This document shows positions 1-11,265 of a stretch of 64,000 bases of DNA, one piece after another (positions within the stretch are counted from its first letter, which is position 1; each line of letters opens with the position of its first letter). Both the position numbers and the translations under genes were made by a program. Origin of the DNA: Lutjanus erythropterus. Lineage: Eukaryota > Chordata > Actinopteri > Lutjaniformes > Lutjanidae. The notes beneath the pieces are model-generated. The model was not told the DNA's origin, ran no database searches, and saw only the letters and a list, made by a program, of their open reading frames with translations. The stretch spans positions 5,658,130 through 5,722,129 of the forward strand of contig CM034607.1 in assembly GCA_020091685.1 (NCBI GenBank), given 5' to 3'.

Positions 1-334
1 CAGCTGTCTTAACTTCTACACAGCTCCTCTCTGCTCACCAATGCAGCTCTGTCTCGCCCCGTCTGTGACACAGTGTGTCTGCTGATTGATCATGACTTCT
101 AACCAATCAGATGTCGTAGTTGTGTATTATACTGTACAGTGTATAATGATCCAATATATGTATAATATATACATAGTACAGCACTGTATAAGTTTGAAGT
201 TTTTAATATTATTACCATTATCATTACTATTATCATTATTATTACATTACATAACTACGGTGATAATTAGACAGACAAAGATCAAAGACAAGTGCATTTT
301 TTGAAATAATTTAACCCTAATCCCACCACTTTTT

Positions 335-426
335 TCTTTTTTGCTGATCTGAAAAATTATCCGATCTGTGACTCAAACCCGTGATACGATCTGAACCGTG
401 AGTTTTTTGATCCGTTGTACCCCTAC
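335..426 (-). repeat. hAT-like repeat end, decayed
   Basis: This is a run of GATC-type words (ATCCGATCTGTGAC, GATACGATCTGAACCGTGAG) that ends in GTACCCCTAC. I recognise it as the terminal part of a common fish DNA-transposon repeat whose other strand starts TAGGGGTGTAACGGATC. The matching left end and a target duplication are not clear. Bases 1-334 are AT-rich, may belong to the same element, and show no gene. Confidence 0.45.
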
Positions 427-509
427 TCAATAAAACAGTTAAGTAATTCAGCAACTGACTGTTTTTTTAATGGTGCAATAACTTTGTGGTGTATTTTGGG
501 TTAATGTTG

Positions 510-637
510 TCAAATGGAAAATCAATAATTGCTAATCGAGAATCGTTTATAATCAAAAATCAGTTGATAATTGAATTGGGACCACAATAATCGTAATCGA
601 ATCGGATCAGGAAATCAGACAGATTAACCACCCCTAC
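510..637 (-). repeat. second CCCCTAC-ended repeat fragment
   Basis: An AT-rich block contains repeated AATCG words (AATAATCGTAATCGAATCGG) and ends in CCACCCCTAC. The end resembles the element at 335-426, but the body differs, so it is probably a relative or a second end. The internal part is missing, so boundaries are approximate. The next stretch, 638-1412, is AT-rich with no gene or repeat I can name. Confidence 0.38.
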
Positions 638-1412
638 ATTTCACCTGGGTATACGGTATGTGATGGTATTTGTGTGGAAAAAACAACTTGCTAAAAGCTG
701 GTGATAGAGGTCACTGTAACATACATGACGTTGTTCAGCTTATAATGCTTTGTGTCTAATATGCAGTTATCTTTCTGCAGCAGATCTTGTTGTTGGGTTT
801 TAATACTTGTGGCCACGCTTATTCCATAGAATCTTGCTAAAGAACCCAATAACACTTGTTGCTGTGAATACCAACACATCAACTGGTTGAACGGAGATGA
901 TTTACAGATGTATAATGTGGTTTTTATAGTTGGCAGAAGTCAAAATACAGTTGGCTTGGTTCTCCATTGTAATAAAATGATTTTATTTTAGATGTTTTTT
1001 TCCATCAATATAAAAACAACTGTGTATCAGATAACTTTATTCATGTTGAAAATCATCCTTATGATACTCTGCTATACTGTAATACCTTGATACCGCCCAA
1101 GCCTAGTGATGTGCAGTGTTTTTAGAAATAGGACTCACAATATATGGTCTCTAGAAGTGTATGATTCAAATCTTTCCCATGGTCTAATATTAAAAAAAAA
1201 AACAAATAAAAAACATAATATTGAATTGCAATGCTTATAAAACAGAAATACTTAAGAACCACAATACATAGTGAATTGGTAGCCAAGTATCGTGTTGTTA
1301 TCAAATCAGGTGATAAATGTATTGTCACAGCCTTATAAATTAGCATAATATAATGCAGAATTTCAGTGTCATTAACACTTTATTTCTGTGTGGTCATTTG
1401 TCATGTTTTTAA

Positions 1413-1682
1413 GGCTGCATTGATTAGGCAGTTAATCAACTAGTTGTCAACTATTAGCCTAAATTCATCACCATCTATTTTGATAATCGATTAATACTTT
1501 TTTGACTCGTCTATGACAGTAAATTGAGTATCTTTGGGTAGTAGACAAAAGACACTCAGTGATCAACATTTTTCATCATTTTCAAGCATTTTATGGATCA
1601 AACAACTCATTTATTAATCAAGAAAACGATGACAGAGAAATGACAGATTAATCTATAACAAAAACAATCATCAGATGCAGCC
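1413..1682 (-). repeat. CGATTAATCG family (A), reverse copy
   Basis: This is a copy of a very common fish interspersed repeat, bounded by GGCTGCAT and its inverse ATGCAGCC. Diagnostic words in reverse order are ATTTTGATAATCGATTAAT, GACAGTAAATTGAGTATCTT, CATTTTTCATCATTTTC and TTATTAATCAAGAAAACG. It is non-coding. The inverted GGCTGCA ends suggest a non-autonomous DNA transposon, though no target duplication is visible. Other copies lie at 10964, 23658, 24321, 26761 and 62648. Confidence 0.7.
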
Positions 1683-1756
1683 ATAATGTATAGGTACTGT
1701 GAACAACTCATAAAAGCAGCCAAAGTTTTAAGTTTCAAGTTCAAGTATTGTTCCTA

Positions 1757-2046
1757 GGCATGATAACGATTAATTGTTGAACAGTTGAGTTTAAGAATTC
1801 AATCGATCATGTAAAATTTAATTAAACTACCATTACATAAAGATGTGAAATATAGTGGAGATATTTTTATGAGCACGCTCCACATGTTATCTGATATTCA
1901 CTTATATGTGTGTTATAATGAAAATAAGGCTGTGATTGAGGAGGAAAATGCATTTGGTATTGTTCGGTATATGCAAAAATTTAAATCGGTGTACTTCTAA
2001 TTAATTGATCAATTGATTGTTAATTTTAAGAAGAATCAATTAATAA
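1757..2046. repeat. AT-rich dispersed repeat with ATTAATTG ends
   Basis: The block opens with ATGATAACGATTAATTGTTG and closes with AATTGATTGTTAATTTTAAG. The inside contains GAGGAAAATGCATTTGG and ATGCAAAAATTTAAATC, which I associate with a known fish repeat. The two ends are loosely inverted. There is no coding content. The class is probably a non-autonomous DNA transposon, inferred only from the ends. Confidence 0.4.
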
Positions 2047-2107
2047 AAGAGCCTATGATTTACAACCCTGATTTTACCCTTGGTAACTTATGCCTTCCAA
2101 TCTGCAG

Positions 2108-2237
2108 AGCCGAACTTTTGCAATTCGTGGCGGACAAAAGCTTCCTAATGCTGGAGAGGAGGAACAAACACTGGTAGCTGTTGTTCCACTGCAGTGTCGG
2201 GGGAAACAAGCTCCATCCCAGCCTCATGTAAAAAAGA
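2108..2237 (+). other. possible internal exon, unrecognised
   Basis: A 130-nt block sits between a fair acceptor (pyrimidine-rich ...CCTTCCAATCTGCAG) and an exact consensus donor, GTAAGT at 2238. One frame stays open across the whole block and reads SRTFAIRGGQKLPNAGEEEQ and then about 23 further residues. Another frame is open only until TGG-TAG. The base composition is less AT-rich than the flanks. I do not recognise the protein, and a 43-codon open frame occurs by chance about one time in eight, so this is a candidate only. A dispersed repeat starts immediately after the donor, which is common in introns. Confidence 0.22.
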
Positions 2238-2239
2238 GT

Positions 2240-2410
2240 AAGTAAAGCTTTATTTATATGGTACTTTTTAAAACAGACAGTTTGTGCGCTTCACACAGAC
2301 ACAGAAAATATAAAGATATAAAAATTAAATTAAATCACAACACAGAGCACAGAATAAGAACACAGCACAATAAGATGCAGACCAGATTTAAATGTTCCAG
2401 AGTGTTGCAG
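2240..2410 (+). repeat. 'GCTTTATTTATATGG' dispersed repeat
   Basis: GCTTTATTTATATGGTACTT, followed by TTTGTGCGCTTCACACAGAC and an A-rich AAATATAAAGATATAAAA stretch, matches a fish repeat usually read as CTTTATTTATATAGCACTTT...AAAGTGCTTCACAGAC. It is short, A-rich at one end and non-coding. SINE or LINE-tail origin is plausible but not shown. A weaker relative lies at 58505-58640. Confidence 0.55.
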
Positions 2411-4839
2411 CTAAAATAGCAAAGGTGCGGCGGCTACCTTCTGTTTTGCAGTCAAACCACACCCACGCCACTTCCTGACCTGGGTATTTTTTTCTTTCCT
2501 CCTCTCTTTCTCTTTTTAGCTACTTATCTAATGTCAATCTGCTTGTCACAGAAACAAAACCCACATGTAGTGTTTTTTTTTCTCTCTCACACCTCAAGCG
2601 CTTTATCCCAGAGCTGCTTAAAAAAAAATGTTGTGGACATAATACATATTCATGGGAAAAGGCATATCTTAAAAGATCTCTTATTTTATGAATCAATATT
2701 GGATCAAATGAAAATTGTTTGGATTTGATCATTTTTTGTTGTTGTTGTAACTCAGTTCTAATGGATGTGGAGACAGCTAATAAGTTACAGTATCTTCCTC
2801 TGTTTTGGACAAAAAGGTCAGCCCAGTCAAGTTGGTTTTCAATTTAATTGATTTTGCCATTTATATGCTGGAAGAACTGTCCTTTTGCGAAAGAATCCTC
2901 TGGGAACCACGAGAACAACAGAAATAATGGAAATCTGGTCTAGAGCAAGACATCTGCAACTATACAGTGTCAGACTGAAAGACAAACCAGCTGATCAACA
3001 GTACCAACTGACATTGCTTTGGCCCAGCTGCTAGTGTGCAAAAATTGTTTCCTGTCATCTCCTGTCGTTTACAGTCCATATTATCCATGTTAGCCCTTTG
3101 TACCCCAGACAGACTGTTCTCCAGACTTGTGTTTCTGAGTCTCACTGTGTGTGTATGTGTGTGGAACTCTCCATTTTCCCCATCAGTCGCTTCTTGTGCC
3201 TCGCGATCCATAAATAGAAGGGAGATAGACACAGTATTGGCTGTGGTTACTGAGGTGGTGTGAGGAGATGCTGGAATGAAACTCAAAGCTTTTTGATGTG
3301 TGACAACTGGCCTCAGACAGGGCTCAGTGACACAGAAGACGAGGCACCAGTCAGACATGTCACAGTGGTAGCCAACAGTTGAAAGTGAGATTTCTTGAAA
3401 TGAAAAGTGCTCTGTTGTATTTTGCTGAAAAGAGCTGTGCCAAGAGAGAGAATGAGTCTATTGGAAGGGAATCATTTAGCAGCATTGACCTCATGTAATA
3501 GAGGTGGGGTAGATTGCTTCAGTTTAATACTTCATGATGGCACAGTGGACAAATGAGACAGAACACTACGGGATACTAATCTTGAGAAAAGCCACTTGTT
3601 GGAAAACGACAGGGAATTTTGTGCTTAAAGATCTGACAGCAAAATCTAAACGAACAATTATGTGTCTTTAATGAAACATCTCTACAGCGGGCTATCAAGT
3701 CGTGGTCACGTCCCTTCTGTCCTGTCATAACTGTTATCCTCCCCACTCTTCAGATCGTTAACCAGCACTTCTCTCCACAGGATCCCCTCAACAATATCAT
3801 GTAATGACTTGCATCACTCCGTAGGCAGGGGAAGGATTAACATAAACAGTTTGAGCAAGCGGATTGCTTGACACACTAAGGTCTTTCTTCTCATTGCCCC
3901 CCCCTTGCCTGCACAGACATGCATTATCAGTCAAATCACCAAGCCGATACTGTTCACACCAATAAGCGTTTCACTCAGAAATGCAGCCACTCGCTTCAAG
4001 AAACTGCACATGCTCCAATCTGCAGTGTGACAAATCTTAAGCCCACCGCATTTGGATTGCAGAAATGTGCTCCGTATTGTGAAGGTGAGAAGGGAGGTAA
4101 TATGTCAAGTGATTTACATATAATTCCCTTCACGAGTCAAGAAGTGCCACGAGTGCCTTGCATCGCCGATTTCCCCTGCTGACTGGAGGAATTAAGGCCG
4201 CAGACAATGTTCAGCAACTACAGTGAGAAAGAAAACTCATAAAAGAAGTGATGGGGAAATAATTTAGTGGGTCAGACTCTAAATAGTGTTCTGCTTTCTC
4301 AGGCACTGACTTTTGGGCTGAAATGGCCTACAAAACCTATATGGATTAACGAGAATGTCACTTCAAAGCTGCATTAGGCAAGATTCGTATGAAAAAGCAC
4401 ACCATTCTCAGACTCTAGGACCACACGGTCGATTTAACCAGTTTACTCAGAAAAAATTCTGGTGTTGGGCACAGTCACATCTACTCACTCAGGAAGTGAT
4501 CAAAACCTAAACCTGTAATTACCAATTTTTGTCCATTTATGGGCCGCAAAAATAAGCTGTTAATAAAACATTGATATCTTATCACTTTTTAAGTTGCCTG
4601 TCAGATATGGAGCAACGTTAGTGTTCATTTGAAGTCGTGTTTCTGGCCATCAGGCAGATGTCAGCCACTCAGTCACCCTTGTGGGAGTGTCTGCTTTTTA
4701 GCTGCCAAATGCTTTTCTATGTCAAGCTAGTTGCTAGCTTTGTTTGTTTACTGTTTGGTGCCTGGCAGGTAGTGTAGTTTTGTCTTTAACAACTAGTCAT
4801 GTGATCAAATTGTAATATACATTATAGCTGCTTTACAGC
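2411..4839. other. unique sequence, no gene seen
   Basis: There is no repeat I can name and no recognisable protein. Open frames at 2960-3358 (minus) and 3919-4182 (plus) give low-complexity or random-looking peptides. Bases 3760-4190 are less AT-rich and free of repeats, so they are a possible conserved non-coding block, but nothing in the sequence proves this. Confidence 0.5.
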
Positions 4840-5385
4840 AAAACTTATATTTACCCGGGATTTCCACCAGATGCGGCTTTGTGATGTCGTGTATGCGCCA
4901 CAGTTTTGTTCCATCATACAAGTGACTGCAATTTCCACCAGCAGCATTTCAGAAGCGCTTCAGCAGCGCAGCGTTTTGCCTGTCTGATTATGTTTCCTTG
5001 CTCTTTGTGCTTCTACCATGGATAAAGCAGCGTGTGTAGTTAAATTGTTTATTTTCTGTCTGTCTTTATGATCGTGAGTCTGCACGGGGTCTTTTATTTT
5101 AAAAATTAACCAGATTCTCCCTGTCTTTTCCGTGCCTGACTTCCTACCCATTCGACCTGCTCTGTGCTAATTGATGCGCCATCCGAACCACCTCTGGGAT
5201 GCAGCAGCACATCTGATATAAACATGAGCATTGACCAGAATGGCCATGAATCAGTCCGAGCGCCTGGTGTAAATTACCGGTTAGACTGCTCAAATCACAA
5301 ATGAGACTAGCAATAACTAACATCTTTGGCCCTCTAGCTACTTGTTGGAATAGACCCCTTTCTGTTGACAAACATTGACATTTTT
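4840..5385. other. less AT-rich block, possibly repeat-derived
   Basis: The stretch is more GC-rich than its surroundings and includes TTTCCACCAGATGCGG, TTTCCACCAGCAGCATTTC and GCGCTTCAGCAGCGCAGCG. The twice-repeated 'TTTCCACCAG' phrase hints at a decayed transposon, but no matching inverted end was found. Two short minus-strand frames, 4960-5151 and 5144-5371, overlap and match nothing known. Confidence 0.3.
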
Positions 5386-5427
5386 ATTTGTGGGCGGAGC
5401 TTAGCTTAGCTTATTATGTCAGTTAGT

Positions 5428-5815
5428 ATCAATAAATATTGATCATGTAGGTCATGACTGATGCCATGTTGTGTGCTCCAATGGGTGGAAGTGGCAGAGG
5501 TAATAAAATGAATAAAAGTCGAACGTTTTTGACCAGATAACCTCAATATTGCGACAATAATGTAGGGATCCTTTCACAAAATATAAACCAATGAGATTTT
5601 TTGATAAATAATCATCAGTAATATGGAGATAATGACTAAGTGGATAAAAGTAAATAAAAGAATAGTTATAGATAAATAACAGAACAGTCTTCTAAGTTCA
5701 GAGAATTACATGAATTTACTGTAATGAAGCCACAATATAACAATATCCAAAATCTATCACATTATCTAGTCTCATATGACAATATGATATAATATTGATA
5801 TATAGCCCAGCTCTA
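5428..5815 (-). mobile_element. family B non-autonomous element, truncated reverse copy
   Basis: This aligns by eye, in reverse, with the complete element at 60519-60971. Shared words are AATATTGATCATGTAGG, GGGTGGAAGTGGC, CTTTCACAAAAT, ATAAATAATCATCAGTAATA and ACAATATCCAAAATCTATCA. It ends in GCCCAGCTCTA, the counterpart of TAGGGCTAAGC. The end at 5428 is cut short, because the other terminal repeat is absent. It is probably a hAT-type MITE. Confidence 0.7.
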
Positions 5816-6089
5816 TGAAGGCCAAACATGTTAGCTAACACTAGCTAGCAAGTTTTGTTGGCTTTTTTCTTAACAAAGGCTGAAGAAAATGTGATTACCT
5901 CAGAATAATAGTTCTTTGCAATTTGGGGTTTCTGGCTGATTTTTATCACACAGGCGATTGCTGTTTGTCCTCTATTCTCTGTAAAAATAGTCTAGAAAGG
6001 AAAACGGCACATTTCTCAATGGAAATTCACTGGAATCAAACATGTCAACAGAGCAGTAACTTCCACTTTGCCAAAAAATGCACTTCATA

Positions 6090-6165
6090 ACTTTCATGGT
6101 TGTAATCTGCAACTTGACCGGTCGGTGGAGGCAAAGAACTGTAGTTGTCATTTTATCTTGCTGAT
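6090..6165 (+). repeat. fragment of family H repeat
   Basis: CTGCAACTTGACCGGTCGGT followed by GGAGGCAAAGAACTG corresponds to TGCAACTTGACTGTTTGG followed by GGAGGCGTACAACTG near 39225-39255. It is probably only the 3' tail of that fish repeat. Nothing else is recognisable from 5816 to 7464, including the 123-codon frame at 6752-7123, which has no familiar motif. Confidence 0.45.
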
Positions 6166-7464
6166 TTAATGGTCACAAGTGTCTGCATAAGTGGCAGACA
6201 CTGCTCTGTGATGCAATCAGTGCCACAGTACACATCCACTGAGCTGAAGGATGACTGAAAAGAAATCAGCCTGTTGAGCCAGACTATTTTCATATCTGTC
6301 ATATCTATTTGTTTTGACCAAAGTAGAATTTGTGATTGTTGGAACAGTGGAACGACTGTCCAATATAGTTTTGATTAGTTGTCCTCTATTTTTTTTATTC
6401 TCTGTCGAGGTTAAATGAAGTGTGCTTTATGGCATTACTAAGTTAAAGCTCGTCTTAGTTTTATTTTTCTCCTTAATAAGAAAGACAGGTGATGGTAGCT
6501 GGAATGTGTTGAAACTTAAGAGCCATTATGATTTTGACATCACAGCATGATAGCACTGTATGTTTCTTTTATGTCTAGGTCTACTACTCTGAGGGGATTA
6601 GTTTTTGCCTCCAGTTTTTCCTTTGTTTTGCCGCCAGCTAGCACTGTGATGTAATCATGAAGTCGGCATTAAAGGTGTTTTTTGAAGTAATATTTCAAAC
6701 TATTGTTTAGTCTACATATTAAATATATGTATACAGTGGCAAATCTTCATTTTGTTTTCAATTCAGTTTTGTAAAGTCAAACACAAAATGTCAGCAGTCA
6801 GCAGAGCTGGACCTCGAGAAAGCCAGACTCATCATTTTACCTACTGTTATCCGTTTGGCTTTCCACTTGCTGCTGAGTGGGACAAACACCTACTCCATTG
6901 CAAGAGAGGAAAACATGAACAAATACACATGAGGTCAACAGTTTCAGCGATGGTTTCCGAGGAGATGCTGTATTCTTGCCAGCAATACCAAAACAAGGTC
7001 AATTTGCCTCAATTTCAACTGTTTGTTGTTGCACCACACCTTCTAAAGTACTGCCATTGCTTGAAAACTGCCTTTGAGCATCTGTATTTTGTTCATGTTG
7101 GGGATGATGAGATGCTGTCCTAAACTGTCTGGTCACAATGATTCTTGATTGAGTTCTTTCACTTTATTGACTCTACAGAAAACACAATGGGTTAGACAAC
7201 ACTGAAAAACGCTATTTCCACAGGTCCCCTCAGGTTAGTCAGATTTATGAGGGAAAAAAAACAAAAACTAAGGGAATGTTAACATTATTACCCAAACTGT
7301 CCGTTTCATACACCTTTTGCAGTTGGAAGACTCTTGAAGAATCACTACAATCTGCAAGCCGAGAGTCACATAACAGACTGAGACAGAGGTGTCAGTAGGC
7401 TGCTTTCCATTCATCTTGCTAACTTGTCTTCCTAAGAAGGTAATCAGTGACAAAGTGCATAACT

Positions 7465-7719
7465 ACGGCTGCATGATATATTTAAAAAAATATAAGGTGT
7501 TATTTTGGCAGATATGATTCACGATTAGTTATCTGACATTTTAAAAACAAAATGTGAGGGCAAGAGCATCTCTGCAGCACTACAGTACTTCATTATAATG
7601 CTGTTTTATCACAATTGTTCCTTCGTCAAAAAATTGCAGCTTCTGTAATTTGGATATTTCACCTGCCCGACTGGCCATATTATTATGTTGATAATATTTC
7701 AATTAATAGTGCAGCCTTA
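7465..7719. mobile_element. small MITE with GGCTGCA inverted ends
   Basis: Left end GGCTGCATGATAT is inverted against right end AATAGTGCAGCC, giving an element of about 255 bp with no coding capacity. The inside (TATAAGGTGTTATTTTGGCA, AATGTGAGGGCAAGAGC) matches a common fish repeat that begins GGCTGCACGATAT. No clear 8-bp target duplication remains. It is a non-autonomous DNA transposon, judged by its ends. Confidence 0.6.
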
Positions 7720-7825
7720 TGCATTACACAGTGGAACTTGTAAAACAGTTTACAACTTGTTAATCAACATGCCATCTCTCTTATATTCTTTTGCCTCTGG
7801 TCTCTTTTATATTTTAGAAATATGA

Positions 7826-7846
7826 TTTTTTTTTTTTTTTTTTTTT
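7826..7846. repeat. poly-T tract
   Basis: An uninterrupted run of about 21 T. There is no adjacent SINE or LINE body that I can identify, so it may be simple slippage. The surrounding 7720-8329 is AT-rich unique sequence without a gene. Confidence 0.9.
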
Positions 7847-8329
7847 GAGAAACAAAGTTAAGGCTCCCATACAAAATTTAGTATATCCATGATGAATATT
7901 AATGCAAACATTAAACAGCTTCTACTTAGCCAAGTTTTGAAAAACACCTTTAAAGGTCCTGAAAAATAACAATATGATATATTCCAAGTTTTGTATTATA
8001 GTTTTAGTATCACAGACTTTTTCCATCAAGTTAATTAATATATGGGGATGTTGCCCTGCAAAAAACATTCCAGCAGCTCTACTAGGAATGTCTGAGGGGA
8101 GACATGAGATTATGGCCGTGTCCATACTAACATGCTATTTAGTATGCTAAAGTGTTTGTGAAACATTACAGTATGCAAGGGCTTGACACCATGCTGCTAT
8201 AAATATCCCACAATGCAATGCATTTCAGTATTTAAGTATGTTGAACAACAGTACACTTTTTGGGTTTGCAGTGCGTAGTCATCTGATTAAGAACGCAACA
8301 TATGGTGAGACCACAGTGTCACTGCAGTA

Positions 8330-8863
8330 ACAAAACACCAAACAGTTTTCACGATCAGTTCAGGAGAAATCTCTGATATGTTTAATGTATTAAATCATAA
8401 AATGACCATGATATGTCATCAGAGATCAAGAAAACGTTTGTAATACTCCAGTCGCTGTCTCACTTTTGAAAAAGCAGGCCAGAAAAAAAAATAAAATTGT
8501 TTGCCCATTTCAAGTTAATTAGAGTTCAAATTAATGCTGAATGTCTGTTTATGAGTTGTAAGAAATCATTAATAATTTTGTAGAAGGTGTAGAAATTGAT
8601 AACATTTAAATTGAGCAACATTTTAATGGAGTCTGGCAGGCAGTGAGACAGAGTGTGAGTGTATTTTCAGAGCAGCACACTTCTTTTCAGGATAACAACA
8701 ATTTTAAACAGCTGATCAACTTACAGTGGATGACTTGTCAACAACTGTCTTCAACCATAGATGGTTTATTAAATAGGATTTCAACCTATTTAACATACAG
8801 CCTATGACTCCAACTTACTATTTGTACTGCAGCAAATGCAGTTGCTACATAATGCTCCTTTAA
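8330..8863 (+). mobile_element. family D TTAA-type element, 3' part
   Basis: This matches 49375-49962 in the same orientation. Shared words are ATTAAATCATAAAATGACC, CATCAGAG-TCAAG, AATTAATGCTGAATGT, GTCTGTTTATGAGTTGTAA, ATAACATTTAAATTGAG, GGAGTCTGGCAGG and AAACAGCTGATCA. The right end, TTGCTACATAATGCTCCTTTAA, is the inverse of a well-known fish terminus beginning TTAAAGGA with TATGTAGCAA, so a TTAA target site is likely. The left boundary is not resolved. Confidence 0.65.
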
Positions 8864-10963
8864 GATGGTTTTCATCTACCTCTTTGATATGAACGTTAAA
8901 AGAAATCAACAGAAATCATGGTAGAAATACTGAAAATTCATATAACGCTGATGTGAAGAGGTGACTGTAGCCATAAAAACAAAATGCAGTCAAGTGCAAT
9001 GACACTTTGTCTTGATGGAAAGACAAAAAATGTGCCCTGTGTCAGCACATAGGCTGACTAACACTGGTGCTTGATCGGCCATATGACCCTGTCCTTTGAC
9101 TTTGTTGTGATCCCTGAAGAGTTTTCCACCACAATTTACAGACCGACTTCCAGGTTCAATGTAGCCTACCTCATATACTTTGTGCACACATATTCACTTC
9201 TTTCGGGCTTTCTTAAATTCACAACATTGTCCCCTGTGGCCTCTCAGGCTGCAAAATATTCTAGTGCAGCCTTAAAACCCACTTAAAAATCCCTCCTCGT
9301 TTTTGCAACAGCAGGTCCTTATTGTCGTGGCAACCCTGGGAATGTAGGCAATCAGCTACCCATCTTTTCAAGCTGGTAAAAAATAGTAATCACATCAGAG
9401 AAGTGCAATGATCTCAGTCATCAGGGAGCTGCATGGTGAACCGCTCTACAGGTATGGAGCGCTTGACAGATCCTATACCTGCCAAGATGAGGAAACAGAG
9501 GAGAATGGCAAAAGGATTAACCAGTAACTCCAGACTGGCATGTGCACTACCGCCTCATTTTCCGTAGATCTCCAGACTGTGGCTGCAAATGGGACATTAT
9601 GCAGGCTTAAGTGGGATTGATTTGGCAAGAAAATTAATGGCACATTGCAGCACTTCAGCTGTAGGTATGTTATTGTCTGCCATCACAGTCTATTCAGAAA
9701 AGATGACAGACTATTTGACTGCTATCGGCCTTTGTGCTTTATTCTTTAGAAAAGTGATTGCAGAGCAGAGGTGGCTATAAGTGCTGTTTAAGAGGGTCAG
9801 GAGCTTTTAAAAGTGGGTCTTAAAACTTAAATGACTCTCATTGATGTTGCATCAGAGCGACCAGAAGGGTACAAGGCAAAATATTTGAGGCATAGAAAAA
9901 TCTAGTAAAAAAAAAAAAACAAAAAACAGAAGGGAACAACTAGAATTTTTTTAGAATTTATCAGAGAGCTGCAGCGAAGCAGCATTTCATGCACTTTTTG
10001 GATGATGTGTGATGCTGTCTGTGAGGGCCTCTGAGATTTCTTTTGGCTCTGTTGGGCTGTGATGGGGGGTGTGATGTGGCACCACACTATCTCTATTGAC
10101 AGCACATTTATCACACTTTGTCTCTGATAGCATTCATTTGCATGGGCCCCTCTCCAGTCATGTTGCTGGAGGTTGGTGTGACAGTATGTTCATTTTTGTC
10201 CTAAAGCCACGCAAATATACAAACATTTGTTCAGTGCCAAACAGGAAGGCTGTGTGCTTTTATACACCGCTGAAAAAATGGCATCCCTTTATTGCTTATT
10301 TTCACTATTTATTCTGGGTAAATGTTTACCATGCACTGTCACATCAGCTTCATATCATGCTTCACAGCACATGACAGCAAAACACTTGACTGCTTTGATT
10401 TCACTAATGGAATCATAATTTGTATAAAACTGTATTTTCTGACTAAAAGTATAAAAGAATTAATTGATACAAATGATATTTTCTTTACAAGTAAAATCTA
10501 AAAATAAACAGAGAAATTAAAACAGAGATAAGGGATGGCCAGATTGGTTGGATGCCGATTATTGTCGGGTGATATTCAATGAAAACCGGGAGATAAGGGT
10601 TCATGCTTTCTAATCAATGATTGTGAATACCAATGAGACAAAAAAAGTTCTCAGCCGAATTGGTGTCATTGTTGCATGCTAACCAGCCAAAATGAGCACT
10701 TCACCTCCAAAATCATTACTCACCCCATGTCGCCTTGTGTTGCTCCCATGGAAACAGAATGAATCCAAAACATGCTGTTCAGACTTACATGGCACTCCTG
10801 TTTTTAAAATAGCAAAACATTGGTTTAAAAACTCTTACACAACACTGTGCAGTATAATACCAAGTTTCATTTATCTAGTCATTTGCTCAATACTTCATTT
10901 TGGGTGGAAATTTGTGGAAACAAGAACTACACCTGTATAATGTCATGCATAACACTGAGAGTA
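8864..10963. other. unique sequence, no gene seen
   Basis: No repeat or protein I recognise. Around 9300-9560 the composition is more GC-rich, and one frame stays open for about 42 codons to a stop, within chance. The short frames at 9071-9286, 9589-9780 and 10096-10418 look random and overlap other frames. An A-rich run lies at 9906-9925. Confidence 0.5.
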
Positions 10964-11265
10964 TGGCTGCAACGTATTTATTTTGATATTCGATTAATCT
11001 GATTATTTCCTCATTTACTTGATTAGTTGTTTAGTCTATTAAATTTTAGAAAATTGTGAAAAATGTGGATCATACTTATCATGCTCATGTGGATCTTTAC
11101 TGTCATAGAAGAGTAAAGAAACCAGAAAATATTAACATTTAGGAAGCTGAAATCAGATAAATTTTGACCTTTTTTCTTAAAAAGTTACTCAAACCAATTA
11201 ATCAATTATCAAAATAGTTGCCATTTAATTTGATAATAATTAATAATAGATTAATTGTTGCAGTT
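10964..11265 (+). repeat. CGATTAATCG family (A), forward copy
   Basis: This is the most complete forward copy. It begins GGCTGCAAC, includes TACTTGATTAGTTGTTTAGT, TCATAGAAGAGTAAAGAAAC, CAGAAAATATTAACATTTAG and GAAGCTGAAATCAGA, then AACCAATTAATCAATTATCA, and ends TTAATTGTTGCAG. It is about 300 bp and non-coding, with imperfect inverted ends (GGCTGCAAC and GTTGCAG). Confidence 0.8.

Noticed and set aside
2960-3358. 132-codon minus-strand frame as a gene
   Set aside because: Contains a Thr-His run from a short CA-rich tract, no splice or start context, no recognisable motif.
10540-10640. Possible GATATT/GCCGATT repeat start
   Set aside because: CCGATTATTGTCGGGTGATAT hints at a transposon terminus, but no second end or matching copy was found.
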